Origin: an uncultured Clostridia bacterium
Lineage (GTDB): Bacteria; Bacillota; Clostridia; Lachnospirales; Lachnospiraceae
Assembly (NCBI GenBank): GCA_947643415.1
Contig: CANRWA010000031.1
Coordinates: 1-41,883, forward strand
Direction: 5' to 3'
DNA length: 41,883 nt
Shown: one piece after another, positions 1 to 8,213 of the stretch
Numbering within the stretch: the stretch's first letter is position 1
Layout: the number at the start of each line of letters is the position of its first letter
Program-made: the position numbers and the translations under genes
The notes under the pieces: generated by a model
Told to the model about the DNA's origin: nothing
The model's input: the letters and a program-made list of their open reading frames with translations, nothing else
The model's database searches: none

Positions 1-51
1 AGATATACACTTCAGGTCACACTCTTTCCCTACACGACGCTCTTCCGATCT
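1..51 (+). other. Illumina sequencing adapter at the contig end (artefact)
   Basis: Positions 19-51 match the Illumina TruSeq Read-1/P5 adapter (starting ACACTCTTTCCCTACACGAC and ending GCTCTTCCGATCT). Positions 1-10 match the preceding P5 stretch AGATCTACAC with one mismatch (A at position 5). The eight bases in between (11-18) sit where an i5 index would be. This is library sequence and not genome, so the true genomic sequence begins at about 52. The junction falls inside a CRISPR spacer, which suggests assembly broke in the repetitive array. Confidence 0.96.
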
Positions 52-79
52 TGGTTTTATTGATGTGTATGGATTTAAT

Positions 80-554
80 GTGTCAATGCCCTACTTCGGG
101 CTTCTGCCATTTCTACGCACCATCCGCTCCGACTTTCTCTGTAACTGCTAGTTGTGTCAATGCCCTACTTCGGGCTTCTGCCATTTCTACCGTGCAAAAA
201 AAATATTTAAGAAAGGATGAAAAAGAGTGTCAATGCCCTACTTCGGGCTTCTGCCATTTCTACATATTAAGATTTTCTAATAAATAAGAAAGGAAATGTG
301 TCAATGCCCTACTTCGGGCTTCTGCCATTTCTACAAATATCTCCATATTTTTCTATCTTTTTAATAATTTGTGTCAATGCCCTACTTCGGGCTTCTGCCA
401 TTTCTACCTAGTAAAATTCCATATGATAAAAATATTGCTGTTCTGTGTCAATGCCCTACTTCGGGCTTCTGCCATTTCTACTTACAAAACAAAAGAGATC
501 GAATATGAAATATATTTGTGTCAATGCCCTACTTCGGGCTTCTGCCATTTCTAC
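80..554 (-). CRISPR. CRISPR array, 7 identical 37-nt repeats, 6 complete spacers, truncated at the left
   Basis: Repeats are at 80-116, 154-190, 227-263, 298-334, 371-407, 445-481 and 518-554, all identical. Spacers are 34-37 nt. The 28 nt at 52-79 look like a further, cut-off spacer, so the array continues past the contig end. The repeat contains a 4-bp GCCC/GGGC stem with a 6-nt loop. I assign transcription to the minus strand: there the repeat begins GTAGAAATGG and ends in ATTGACAC, which resembles the 8-nt 5' crRNA tag of type III systems (AUUGAAAC-like). The cas operon and a promoter at 695-723 point the same way. The newest spacer would then be the one at 482-517, and the oldest spacers are missing. 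Confidence 0.97.
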
Positions 555-694
555 GATACCACTTCACAAATAACGTTTTTTCGGCATCTCACAGATCCAT
601 TTTTACACATAATTGTCTAGACAATTTAAATCACCCTTCAATTTAAGCCTATTTTTTGTTTTTTATAGAATTTTAATAATCTCTACTAATCTAT
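555..694 (-). promoter_or_regulatory. CRISPR leader, AT-rich, with a 16-bp palindrome
   Basis: This AT-rich, gene-free stretch lies between the last cas-operon ORF and the first repeat (in minus-strand reading). A perfect palindrome AATTGTCTAGACAATT sits at 611-626. Assignment as leader follows from the deduced array orientation and from the promoter just upstream. A role for the palindrome, for example as a protein-binding site, is only a guess. Confidence 0.65.
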
Positions 695-723
695 ATTATA
701 TAAGATAATCCATCTACACGCAA
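695..723 (-). promoter_or_regulatory. Predicted promoter of the CRISPR array
   Basis: On the minus strand a -35-like TTGCGT (723-718) is separated by exactly 17 nt from a perfect -10 TATAAT (700-695). Transcription would start near 688, run through the leader and enter the first repeat at 554. It starts just beyond the stop of the broken CARF-HEPN gene, so the array can be transcribed independently of the cas operon. Confidence 0.7.
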
Positions 724-734
724 GGAAATTATTC

Positions 735-2265
735 TTATTTTTCTAATCTTCGATAATCCTCTACAAGTTTTATGAATTCATCTAAATTTTCCTGAAGAAA
801 TTTTTCAAAACGATCCAGATAATTTTTTAAATTTTCCTTTAACCTTTCAGCAGAAACAGGATTTATATTAAATCCAAAATGATTGATATCATTCCTTCCA
901 TCTTTTACATCATTTCCCAGCATCGCAATCTCAATTGGCAAAGTTGCTAAAATCTCATTATACTTCTCTATTTTTTTCTCATCTCCCTCTGCATTTAAAA
1001 ATTGATACCGTGCAAATTTGTCTTCATTGACTGCATAGTTCTTAATATCTTGGCAGATTTCAGAATCAAATTGCTCCTCTTTTATTAATTCAAAACCAGT
1101 TTTTTTGTTATAATAATATAACGCATTCATCATAGTCCCAATCACACCATCCCGGTCTTCCTCTGATATATTATCCACTCTATATATATCACAGAGGAAT
1201 GTTTTCATTGTTTCCTCCAAGGCGGTATAACCCTGTTGTGTCATATTATTCTGGATACTCCATTTTACCACTTCCAGACCTATCTCATAATCCCTTTCTC
1301 TCTCAAACCGGCTAAAACTTTCTTTTGCTTGTTCCAACAAACGATGAAGTGGTATGATTTCCATTGTCTGCTTCGACCGGTCTTTCTCAACCTCTCTTAA
1401 ATCCCTGATAAGCACATTTTATATTCTTCTTTTCCCTTGTCTTTTTCTTCTCTTTCCCTGCATTTGACAGTCTCTCGGCATCCACTCCCCGGCATGTTGC
1501 TATCGTAGCAGCCAGATTTTTCATTGCTTGAATAGTCTGTCCGATTCCCGACCAGTTCTTTTTCTCCTCATCCAGCATATTTCTCGTTTTTTCTTGAAAT
1601 ACTGTTTCTATTTTATCTGCATTCCCATACTGGATAAATGCTTCTGTCGCACTTGTCCACTGCAGAATCTCATTATAAACCGTAAGATCTACAATCGGAG
1701 CAATTCCATTATGGTCTCAGGCAGCTTCATAAGTGCCATAATAAATGCCACCAATCTGACAGCCTTTTGTTACTCTGGCATAATTTAGAATAATGATTGC
1801 CAGCATGGGGATAGAGCAAAATCCATGGGTAATGTCAAAAATAATTTCATCCCCCTCTTCTATCTCTGAATAAATAGCCTGAAATACAGACCATATTTTG
1901 TTCTGAGTGCTGGCATCTTCTATCGGAATCCCTTTTGTCCTATCATCTGCTCCAAACTCCTGTTCCAGTAAATATTTTAACCCCTTCCTTTCATTTCCTT
2001 CTATTACCTCTGTCTTTGATGCGGAGTTCTATTTTTTTGCGGCAGATTCTTCCCATTTTTCATATACCCGGTTTTCCCAATTCCTCTTTTTTGCCTCACT
2101 GGTAAGGAAGATTGAGCTTTTCCCATTTTCTGATAACTGATCTTTGAACCGCCTGATTAAGGCTTCCTGAATATACTGCTGTTCCCCAGAATTGTAATCT
2201 TGTAATTCATATTGTATCGGTTCATATAATCCTATCCCTAATACAGAAATAAAATGTACTGCCAT
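735..2265 (-). pseudogene. Broken CARF-HEPN nuclease, TM1812/Csx2-like family
   Basis: Reading in frame from the ATG at 2265 (Shine-Dalgarno AGGAGTGG) gives a TM1812-type start (FISVLGIGLYEP, then FLTSEAKKRNW). The frame is interrupted by TAG at 2031-2029. It then continues with the family hallmark FDITHGFCSIPML and IYYGTYEAA, meets a second stop TGA at 1719-1717, and runs on through IAPIVDLTVYNEILQW. Near 1415-1425 it shifts by one base into the 226-residue C-terminal ORF starting at 1415. That ORF carries a HEPN ribonuclease motif R-N-D-I-N-H (codons 896-879). The Arg usually found in THGFRS is Cys here (codon 1818-1816). Intact, it would have been about 510 residues: a CARF sensor of cyclic oligoadenylate fused to a HEPN RNase. 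It lies 13 nt after an intact CARF-HEPN gene, so it was an operon member. Several independent lesions argue for real decay and not sequencing error. Confidence 0.85.
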
Positions 2266-2278
2266 AATTAATCCACTC

Positions 2279-4018
2279 CTAACTTAAATATGAATCTGTA
2301 ATCTTTAGTCCGCCTAAAAGAATTTTTTGGACATTCTCTGGCGTAATCCTCATCTCTATGCCATGTTCCTTCATATATTCACACAAAATCCCTTCATCTC
2401 TATTTCTTCTTTCACTGCTTCTCTTATCCTCCGCTGCATGATTAATATGATTGCGCAGATACTTAATTGCCAGATAATAAAGCATAATATCAAATAACTC
2501 CTTTTTTGATAAACAATCGGTATAAGCAGCTACATCATCCAATCGAGATAATATTTCAAGTGTCATAATTTTCTTTTGATATGTCTTTTCGCTCCCAGAA
2601 ACTGATCTATATTTATACATCTCGTTCAATTCCTGCTCACTATCCAAAATGAAAGCGTAACATAATCGAGAATTATTCTCGAAGCTATTTATCAATGCTT
2701 TACCCGAATTTTGTTCTACTCTTATGCCATAACGCATAATATCCCCTTTAACTTTTCGGCTTTTATAGTTTATATCTGAATAATTTTCATTTAGAAACTT
2801 ATACAATTGATTCAATGACTTTTTTATCACTTCGTCCTTACAATAATTCCTGACTTCTCTTAGATTCCGAACATAATCTGAATTTTTTTCCTGCATCTGC
2901 TTAACTTTTGTTATCTGTTTCCTGAATGCATATAATTGATCTTCATCCTCTCGCAGAACCCATGCATACAATTTCTTATAAAAACAGTCCGCCTCTGAAG
3001 ATTCTTCGTTATCACAGGGTTCTTTATTTATCATTCCCTTATCATAATATACAACTGGCATCTTTTCTACATACAAAGTCAACGCCTGCTGCAACAGGTC
3101 ATTATCGACACACCATCGGATCAGTCCCGGATAAGTGAGGGAGACATTTCCCCTTTCCATGTAAAATTTCTTTTTGATGACCTTCAGCAATTCCTGAAAC
3201 ATTTCTACCTGGATATCTGCATTCCCTGATTCGGCATTATCCATTTGATCATATTCTTCCAGTTTGCGGATTGCCCCTGTCAGCTTACCCAATACCCGGT
3301 CAACCTCCCGCACATTGCATAACTGGATTACCTGGGCAAATTCCTGGATGCTCTCTGCCAATTCTCCTGTAGGTTCATGCCTGGCAGAATTAAATATATT
3401 ATTAAGAAGTTTTCCACTTCCTGTTTCCACAAACTGACTAACCGCATTGAGAAGACGAAACATATCATATATGTACAAAAGTGAGTATATCTTTTGATCA
3501 TTATAGTTTGAATATACAATATCTATACACGATATATTAATGAATTCCAGATATCGGATGAGCACTGTGGTGAGAAAACTGGTATCACGAAATCCTCCTG
3601 TATAATCAATATATACATTTCCATAATCCTGTAATGCATTGTTAATCCCCCGATAGACTGACAATGCCTTTTCCTGCTGGTTGCTGATATCTTTGTTCTT
3701 TCCCATCTCTCCCATGACAAAATCATAGGGAACCAGTACAAAATTCATTTTCTTATGCAGATAATCTTCTACCATTTTCTGAAAAAGAAAATATGCCGAA
3801 TCCGCCTTTCCATCCTCATATACTTTCTTCGATACAATACATATGATCCTATCCACAGGTTTTCCATCTTCATCAGCACGTTTTAGGAGATATTTCACTG
3901 GGGCATCATTTGTCTCTCTTCCCAGTATCTCCTGACCACTCCCATCTACTGTATATGTATTCATCTCCGCCTTTTCGTGTTTTTGGCTTAGAAATGTAAT
4001 GATTGCTGTTTTTTCCAT
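2279..4018 (-). CDS. CARF-HEPN CRISPR ancillary ribonuclease (Csx1/Csm6-like)
   Basis: This 579-residue protein is predicted to be activated by cyclic oligoadenylate made by Cas10 and then to degrade RNA non-specifically. The N-terminal part shows the CARF pattern of the Csx1/TM1812 group: beta strands around residues 56-62 and 92-98, the conserved turn YIDYTGGFRD (136-145), and a following IVYSNYND strand. The C-terminal part is helical and contains R522-N-H-I-N-H527, matching the HEPN R-x4-H catalytic motif. The middle (about 200-480) is helical and unassigned. It lies in the cas operon, 19 nt after the 127-residue gene and 13 nt before a decayed paralogue. Assignment to the CARF-HEPN class is fairly firm; the exact subfamily and the ligand ring size cannot be told from sequence alone. 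Confidence 0.8.
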   Translation of the reverse strand: MEKTAIITFLSQKHEKAEMNTYTVDGSGQEILGRETNDAPVKYLLKRADEDGKPVDRIICIVSKKVYEDGKADSAYFLFQKMVEDYLHKKMNFVLVPYDFVMGEMGKNKDISNQQEKALSVYRGINNALQDYGNVYIDYTGGFRDTSFLTTVLIRYLEFINISCIDIVYSNYNDQKIYSLLYIYDMFRLLNAVSQFVETGSGKLLNNIFNSARHEPTGELAESIQEFAQVIQLCNVREVDRVLGKLTGAIRKLEEYDQMDNAESGNADIQVEMFQELLKVIKKKFYMERGNVSLTYPGLIRWCVDNDLLQQALTLYVEKMPVVYYDKGMINKEPCDNEESSEADCFYKKLYAWVLREDEDQLYAFRKQITKVKQMQEKNSDYVRNLREVRNYCKDEVIKKSLNQLYKFLNENYSDINYKSRKVKGDIMRYGIRVEQNSGKALINSFENNSRLCYAFILDSEQELNEMYKYRSVSGSEKTYQKKIMTLEILSRLDDVAAYTDCLSKKELFDIMLYYLAIKYLRNHINHAAEDKRSSERRNRDEGILCEYMKEHGIEMRITPENVQKILLGGLKITDSYLS

Positions 4019-4037
4019 CTATGTTCCCCCATTTTAT

Positions 4038-4421
4038 TTATTCCACATAGTATTTCCGAAATTTTACAAATTTGTACTCTGCATGTTTCACTGTCCTTTC
4101 GTCTACGTGTTCTTCTTCTACCAATCTTTCACTACAAGCTGCCATAACAAGTATACCACTTTTCGAAAGTATTGTAATAACCTGATACGCCAATGTAAAT
4201 TCTCCCTGACAAAGTACAGCAGATGGTTTTTCTTCCACTATTTCCTTTGCGTATTTCTGTGCCAGTTGAAAGATTTCATCCTCCCCAGCACTGACCGATA
4301 CATTAGGAAACGGAATATCTTTGATAACATTACCATATTTCAAAGCTGCACTATATTGTTCTTTACTCCAGAAGCGAGAAGGATGATTTGTGAAATTAAT
4401 AAAGCATCCTTTTTCATTCAT
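4038..4421 (-). CDS. Small CRISPR-associated protein, possible ring-nuclease-type CARF protein
   Basis: This 127-residue protein has an alternating strand-helix pattern: CFINFTNHPSRFW at the N-terminus, KDIPFPNVSV, then SAVLCQGEFTLAYQV, SGILVMAACSER and a terminal EYKFVKFRKYY. It has no signal peptide or membrane segment. Small single-domain proteins of this size in type III operons (for example Csx3, Csx15, Csx16, Csx20) have CARF-like Rossmann folds, and some degrade cyclic oligoadenylate. I cannot place this one in a named family with confidence. It sits between the RAMP gene and the CARF-HEPN effector gene (14 nt and 19 nt gaps), a position where an off-switch for the second-messenger signal would make sense. 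The conserved-looking NHPS, GEFT and CSER segments are the places to look for active-site residues. Confidence 0.6.
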   Translation of the reverse strand: MNEKGCFINFTNHPSRFWSKEQYSAALKYGNVIKDIPFPNVSVSAGEDEIFQLAQKYAKEIVEEKPSAVLCQGEFTLAYQVITILSKSGILVMAACSERLVEEEHVDERTVKHAEYKFVKFRKYYVE

Positions 4422-4435
4422 TTATATTTCCCCCT

Positions 4436-6397
4436 TTATTCCCCACCATCTCCTGTTCGTTTCACACGTGGTTCCATTGCCGTCAGATATTCTTTAAACC
4501 TCATTTCTTTTCTTGAGTTTGGCATACCATTTTTTGTCCCCACATGATTTTTTGCATACCATTCATAACCTTTTGATTCTTTACTCAGTTTCGGGTAGGA
4601 GAAATGTTCATCCGATTTCAGTTCAATACTATCAAAGCCTGTCATCTTGTGAAAATTCTCTATTATACTACTTCCTGACTGTCTTTTAAACATTTCCTCG
4701 ATCTCTGAAAAATCTCCTGCATAATATGGATCACGCTTCCGCTGAATAGTGTCCTCTTCTATTCTATATGATTTAATCTCTATCTTATCTACTTTACACG
4801 CAATAGATCCAAAACCAAGTGGTTTTGCCATACCGATCTTATATCCATATTTTTTCTTCATAAGATCCTGCACCTCTTCACCTGTATTTATCAAATAGGC
4901 CAACTGATCCAATGTTGCTTTCGTAATCTTATCAAAATACATTTTTCCGCTAAAAATATTTCCTGTTTGGATTGGTCTGATTGTAACATTCCGCCTATTC
5001 GGCTTTTCCGTTACTATATTCTCATCTTTCAGGTTCTGATGCCAATAAAACTTTCTACCAGCAAGTCTCCCCTGTTCTACATGCAGATCTCCATTTGCAT
5101 CAATATAATAATCATATGTCCAGAATTGTGCCCCATTACCCTGACCGTCTAATGGCCGCTCTACATAAAATTCCATATTATTCAATTTTGGTGATGACAA
5201 CTCAGGTAAAGTAACCCTATCCAGATAATAGTCTCTATTATTTTTCCTCTTTTTCACAGTAAGATCAGTAAATCGTATTTTAGAGGATTTACCTTCTCCT
5301 TCTGGTGTTACTGTACCAAAAAGTTCACAGGCCGCACAAAAACCACTTTCCCCTGTACAGGGAGCCAGTTCTCCTGCTAACTTTTCCAAAGTATTATCAT
5401 AAATTTCCCTGGTCTTGCATGCAGGCGCCAGAAACACTTTTTTTTCAAACTTGTCCCCTAACCTACAGTAATAAACTGGAAAATATTCACTGCCATTTCC
5501 CTTTTTAAATTCTTCGAATCCAGCCCTATATTCCTTATAATATTTGTCAGGCTCCAGTTTATTGGATGCATATATATCCAGCAAGTCGTCTAATAAAGAT
5601 ATCTTTATGTCTTTTCTTACTGGACTGCCACCATTCGTAATAGGAGAAAATATATGGCAGCAATGTTTCTTTGATCTACCACCCGGACTTTTTTCGCCTT
5701 TTATAATATAGCCTTTTGTATAACCCTCCGTATTCTGTGTCTCATTTTGGCACAGTTTCACTTCCGAAGCTAAGGGTTTAATTGCTCTTCCATTTTTTTT
5801 CCGTTTATGCATTTTAAATTCAACACAGGAACCTTCAGGAAAATCTTTTTGGATATAACACCTTCTGTTTCTATGTTCTGTATCATTTACCCAGTTTAGA
5901 TCATCCTTTTGGCTATTTGCCCCCTTGGTCCTCCACAAAACATCTATGGCCTGATACAAATCATAACAATTTTTCCCTCCATCCACTGTTTCTCTCCGCA
6001 GCAAACCAGCCTGATAGGACTCCATTGTCCTTTTAGATAGCAGCATATCACTGTCAAGAGCAGACATACAGGAATTAGTGAGAATTTCATAATTGCTTCG
6101 GAACATCCCCCGTATCTCACTACCAGGTATGACTGGCTCCGGATCTGGTATATTTGTTCTGTTTTCAACTTTACTATAATCCACATAGGAGGAAAATGCA
6201 TAAGACTTATGTTCTCCGGATTTCTCCATTTTTCCATAAAAATGATCAAAACTGGTATTGGGAATAAACAAAGGTGTTTTTGTCAAAATGGAATATTCTA
6301 TTACCCCACTAATCAATTCTTCTCCATCAATACTTTCTGCCTTTGATTTTTTCTCCCCCATGGGGATAAAATTATATGGATTTATAAAATTATACAT
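4436..6397 (-). CDS. Type III CRISPR RAMP protein, TIGR03986-like
   Basis: This 653-residue RAMP-superfamily protein is predicted to be a subunit of the type III effector complex that binds crRNA. The start FINPYNFIPMG, the RAMP helix motif PVIPGSEIRGMFRSNYE (about residues 87-103) and the short Cys motif FCAACELFG in mid-protein match my recollection of the TIGR03986 family found in III-D-like loci. A Gly-rich stretch KPLGFGSIAC lies in the C-terminal half, as expected for the RAMP glycine-rich loop. The length suggests two RAMP domains. It starts 3 nt after the csx19-like stop, so the two are translationally coupled. Whether it cuts target RNA cannot be decided from the sequence. Confidence 0.75.
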   Translation of the reverse strand: MYNFINPYNFIPMGEKKSKAESIDGEELISGVIEYSILTKTPLFIPNTSFDHFYGKMEKSGEHKSYAFSSYVDYSKVENRTNIPDPEPVIPGSEIRGMFRSNYEILTNSCMSALDSDMLLSKRTMESYQAGLLRRETVDGGKNCYDLYQAIDVLWRTKGANSQKDDLNWVNDTEHRNRRCYIQKDFPEGSCVEFKMHKRKKNGRAIKPLASEVKLCQNETQNTEGYTKGYIIKGEKSPGGRSKKHCCHIFSPITNGGSPVRKDIKISLLDDLLDIYASNKLEPDKYYKEYRAGFEEFKKGNGSEYFPVYYCRLGDKFEKKVFLAPACKTREIYDNTLEKLAGELAPCTGESGFCAACELFGTVTPEGEGKSSKIRFTDLTVKKRKNNRDYYLDRVTLPELSSPKLNNMEFYVERPLDGQGNGAQFWTYDYYIDANGDLHVEQGRLAGRKFYWHQNLKDENIVTEKPNRRNVTIRPIQTGNIFSGKMYFDKITKATLDQLAYLINTGEEVQDLMKKKYGYKIGMAKPLGFGSIACKVDKIEIKSYRIEEDTIQRKRDPYYAGDFSEIEEMFKRQSGSSIIENFHKMTGFDSIELKSDEHFSYPKLSKESKGYEWYAKNHVGTKNGMPNSRKEMRFKEYLTAMEPRVKRTGDGGE

Positions 6398-6400
6398 CGC

Positions 6401-6874
6401 CTATCCCTCCATTGCCAATCTGTAATCATCTACTTTTGCCATGCCCTGTTCATTATAGGAAATATGATTGTACACTATTATAAAATCATTTGTTATCCCA
6501 TTCTCTGCTTTCTTAAATATAGGTTCTATCATAATTCTCTCTTCATATACTTCATCCTTATTTTCAGTGCCGAAATCTGCCAGATGCTCAATGGCACACA
6601 AATCCTCTGCTACTATATCTCTCCTACTATCTGATGAAACCGCCCGGTACTCCCGTTTGCTGTCAAAAAGATGTATTTCCAGAATTTCATCTGACAACAG
6701 ATCTTTCATTCCCTGTTCCACTGCATTCTCTTTCACCCCAAAAAGACTGTCCAGTTCTTCTATTGACCCATATTTCTGAAAAAAAACTTTTTCCCTTGTA
6801 TAGGCAATCATATAACCCCTCACTGGTATATTGTCCTTTTGTGCAATGCTATTCCTTATCCTGTTCCATTTCAT
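6401..6874 (-). CDS. csx19: Csx19-like type III-D CRISPR protein
   Basis: This 157-residue protein resembles the Csx19 (TIGR03984) family: an early GYMIAYTREKVFFQKYG segment, then EILEIHLFDSKREYRAV, and a C-terminal pattern with a tyrosine-rich VYNHISYNEQGMAKVDDYRL. Csx19 is characteristic of type III-D loci and is thought to be a complex-associated subunit. The ATG follows an AAAGGGG Shine-Dalgarno, and the gene starts one base after the double-RAMP stop codon. Because the family is poorly conserved, the name rests on motif order, length and neighbourhood. Confidence 0.7.
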   Translation of the reverse strand: MKWNRIRNSIAQKDNIPVRGYMIAYTREKVFFQKYGSIEELDSLFGVKENAVEQGMKDLLSDEILEIHLFDSKREYRAVSSDSRRDIVAEDLCAIEHLADFGTENKDEVYEERIMIEPIFKKAENGITNDFIIVYNHISYNEQGMAKVDDYRLAMEG

Positions 6875-6875
6875 A

Positions 6876-8213
6876 TTAGTACCCCTTTCTTAATGCAGCA
6901 AGCTCCCTCATACATTCCTTCTCTGTAATTTCCTCATTCCATATATTCTCTAATTTTTCTATATCCGCTTCAAAAATTCCTCTTCCCACGGCTGTTTGTC
7001 CACCCACCGCCAGATATCCTTCTTTAATCTCTTCAATCACCAGCGACAACAGAGCAATCAAGGGATAATACTCCCTGACATTATCTGTTTTCTGCACCAG
7101 CATTGTCAAGATTGTCCTGCCTCCAAAGTATGCCCTTTCCGTATAAAGCGCCCCATCCACTGTTGATGCATCAAACCGGTTAATCTTATTTCGCGTGGAT
7201 TTCATAGGAATAGCTCCCCTTAGCTGACTTTCTTTAAACACTACCATGGACTGCTGTCCTTTACTTTCTCCTTTCCCCAAAGTATCTACAAACCCAAACC
7301 ACTGTCTGAGTTTCTCATTTATGGCAGGTATTTTCAGCTCATGAAGAATATTTCTGGCACAATCCCGAATCGCCCCATTCCAACTGGTGCCAGGAATCAC
7401 AGGCACTTCTTCCTTTCCCTGTCCATGGATTGTAAGATGCTCAAAGTCAGCCTCTTCTGGTTTTGTAGAATACTTTCTTATACTAATTCCTCCGGTCAAC
7501 CGCAATGGAATCTCTATATGTACATATTTTTCCTGCTTCAGCCCCCTCTCCCAATCCTCCCAGACTGATTTTTCATCACACTCATTCCCTGAAAGGCAAA
7601 AATCTACCCATTGTTTATATTCATTTGCCTTTTCTTTCATACTGAAAACATGTTTGTAAACCTTATTCACCTTAATCCAGCCACAGCCCCGGTTTTTTCT
7701 GGCACCAAGACGTATTTCGCCTTTATTTAACGCACTCAAAAGACACTGAACAACCGACAGATCATCTGGCAGCCCTTTTTCTGCATCCTTTTCTCTATAT
7801 ACTTTTTCTATATGTAAAATTGCAGATGCACCAGTCTCAATGATCTCATAATCAAACTTGTTGTCCACTGTTTTTTGTTCTGTTAATTTTACCCCATCAC
7901 GCTCTGAAACAATATTTCTACTATTCTCTTCGTCAAAATAAACATCTGAAATAAAGAGTGAGCTCATACATCCCTCTTCACCATTTTCTTTGCTGTTTTT
8001 GGAATATCCAAATACTCCTTCCTCGTCCTTCTTCTGCCCCATATACCGGCGAAATGCACCTGCAATAGAAGATCCAGGCACAAATAACCGCCTCTCTCCA
8101 TCACGCATTACATCAGAATCTGTATTTTCCTCTATTCCCCCTGACAAGGACAATGGTGATGCCAGTGTCAATTCTGCCGCGATATAATATCTGCTCATAA
8201 TTTTATTCGTCAT
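6876..8213 (-). CDS. Double-RAMP Csm3-like backbone subunit
   Basis: This 445-residue protein contains two consecutive RAMP domains, like two Csm3/Cas7 units fused. Domain 1 (about 5-190) has the DSDVMRD segment with D32 where Csm3 carries its target-RNA-cleaving Asp, followed by VPGSSIAGAFRR and the Gly-rich GARKNRGCGWI loop. Domain 2 (about 220-430) has EADFEHL, VIPGTSWNGAIRD and AVGGQTAVGRGIF. Both domains keep an acidic residue at the expected catalytic position, so the protein may cut target RNA at two sites six bases apart. This last point is inferred from Csm3 biology. The start at 8213 is supported by AGGGGGTGG just upstream; the gene overlaps the csx10-like stop by 11 nt. Confidence 0.82.
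   Translation of the reverse strand: MTNKIMSRYYIAAELTLASPLSLSGGIEENTDSDVMRDGERRLFVPGSSIAGAFRRYMGQKKDEEGVFGYSKNSKENGEEGCMSSLFISDVYFDEENSRNIVSERDGVKLTEQKTVDNKFDYEIIETGASAILHIEKVYREKDAEKGLPDDLSVVQCLLSALNKGEIRLGARKNRGCGWIKVNKVYKHVFSMKEKANEYKQWVDFCLSGNECDEKSVWEDWERGLKQEKYVHIEIPLRLTGGISIRKYSTKPEEADFEHLTIHGQGKEEVPVIPGTSWNGAIRDCARNILHELKIPAINEKLRQWFGFVDTLGKGESKGQQSMVVFKESQLRGAIPMKSTRNKINRFDASTVDGALYTERAYFGGRTILTMLVQKTDNVREYYPLIALLSLVIEEIKEGYLAVGGQTAVGRGIFEADIEKLENIWNEEITEKECMRELAALRKGY

Noticed and set aside
51..620. ORFs of 78 and 83 codons across the CRISPR repeats
   Set aside because: They arise from the repeat sequence itself (the same peptide recurs with each repeat) and from adapter-adjacent DNA; no ribosome sites.
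1387..1578. Separate 63-codon gene in the cas region
   Set aside because: It is the middle part of the broken CARF-HEPN gene, in the same frame as the 2265 start.
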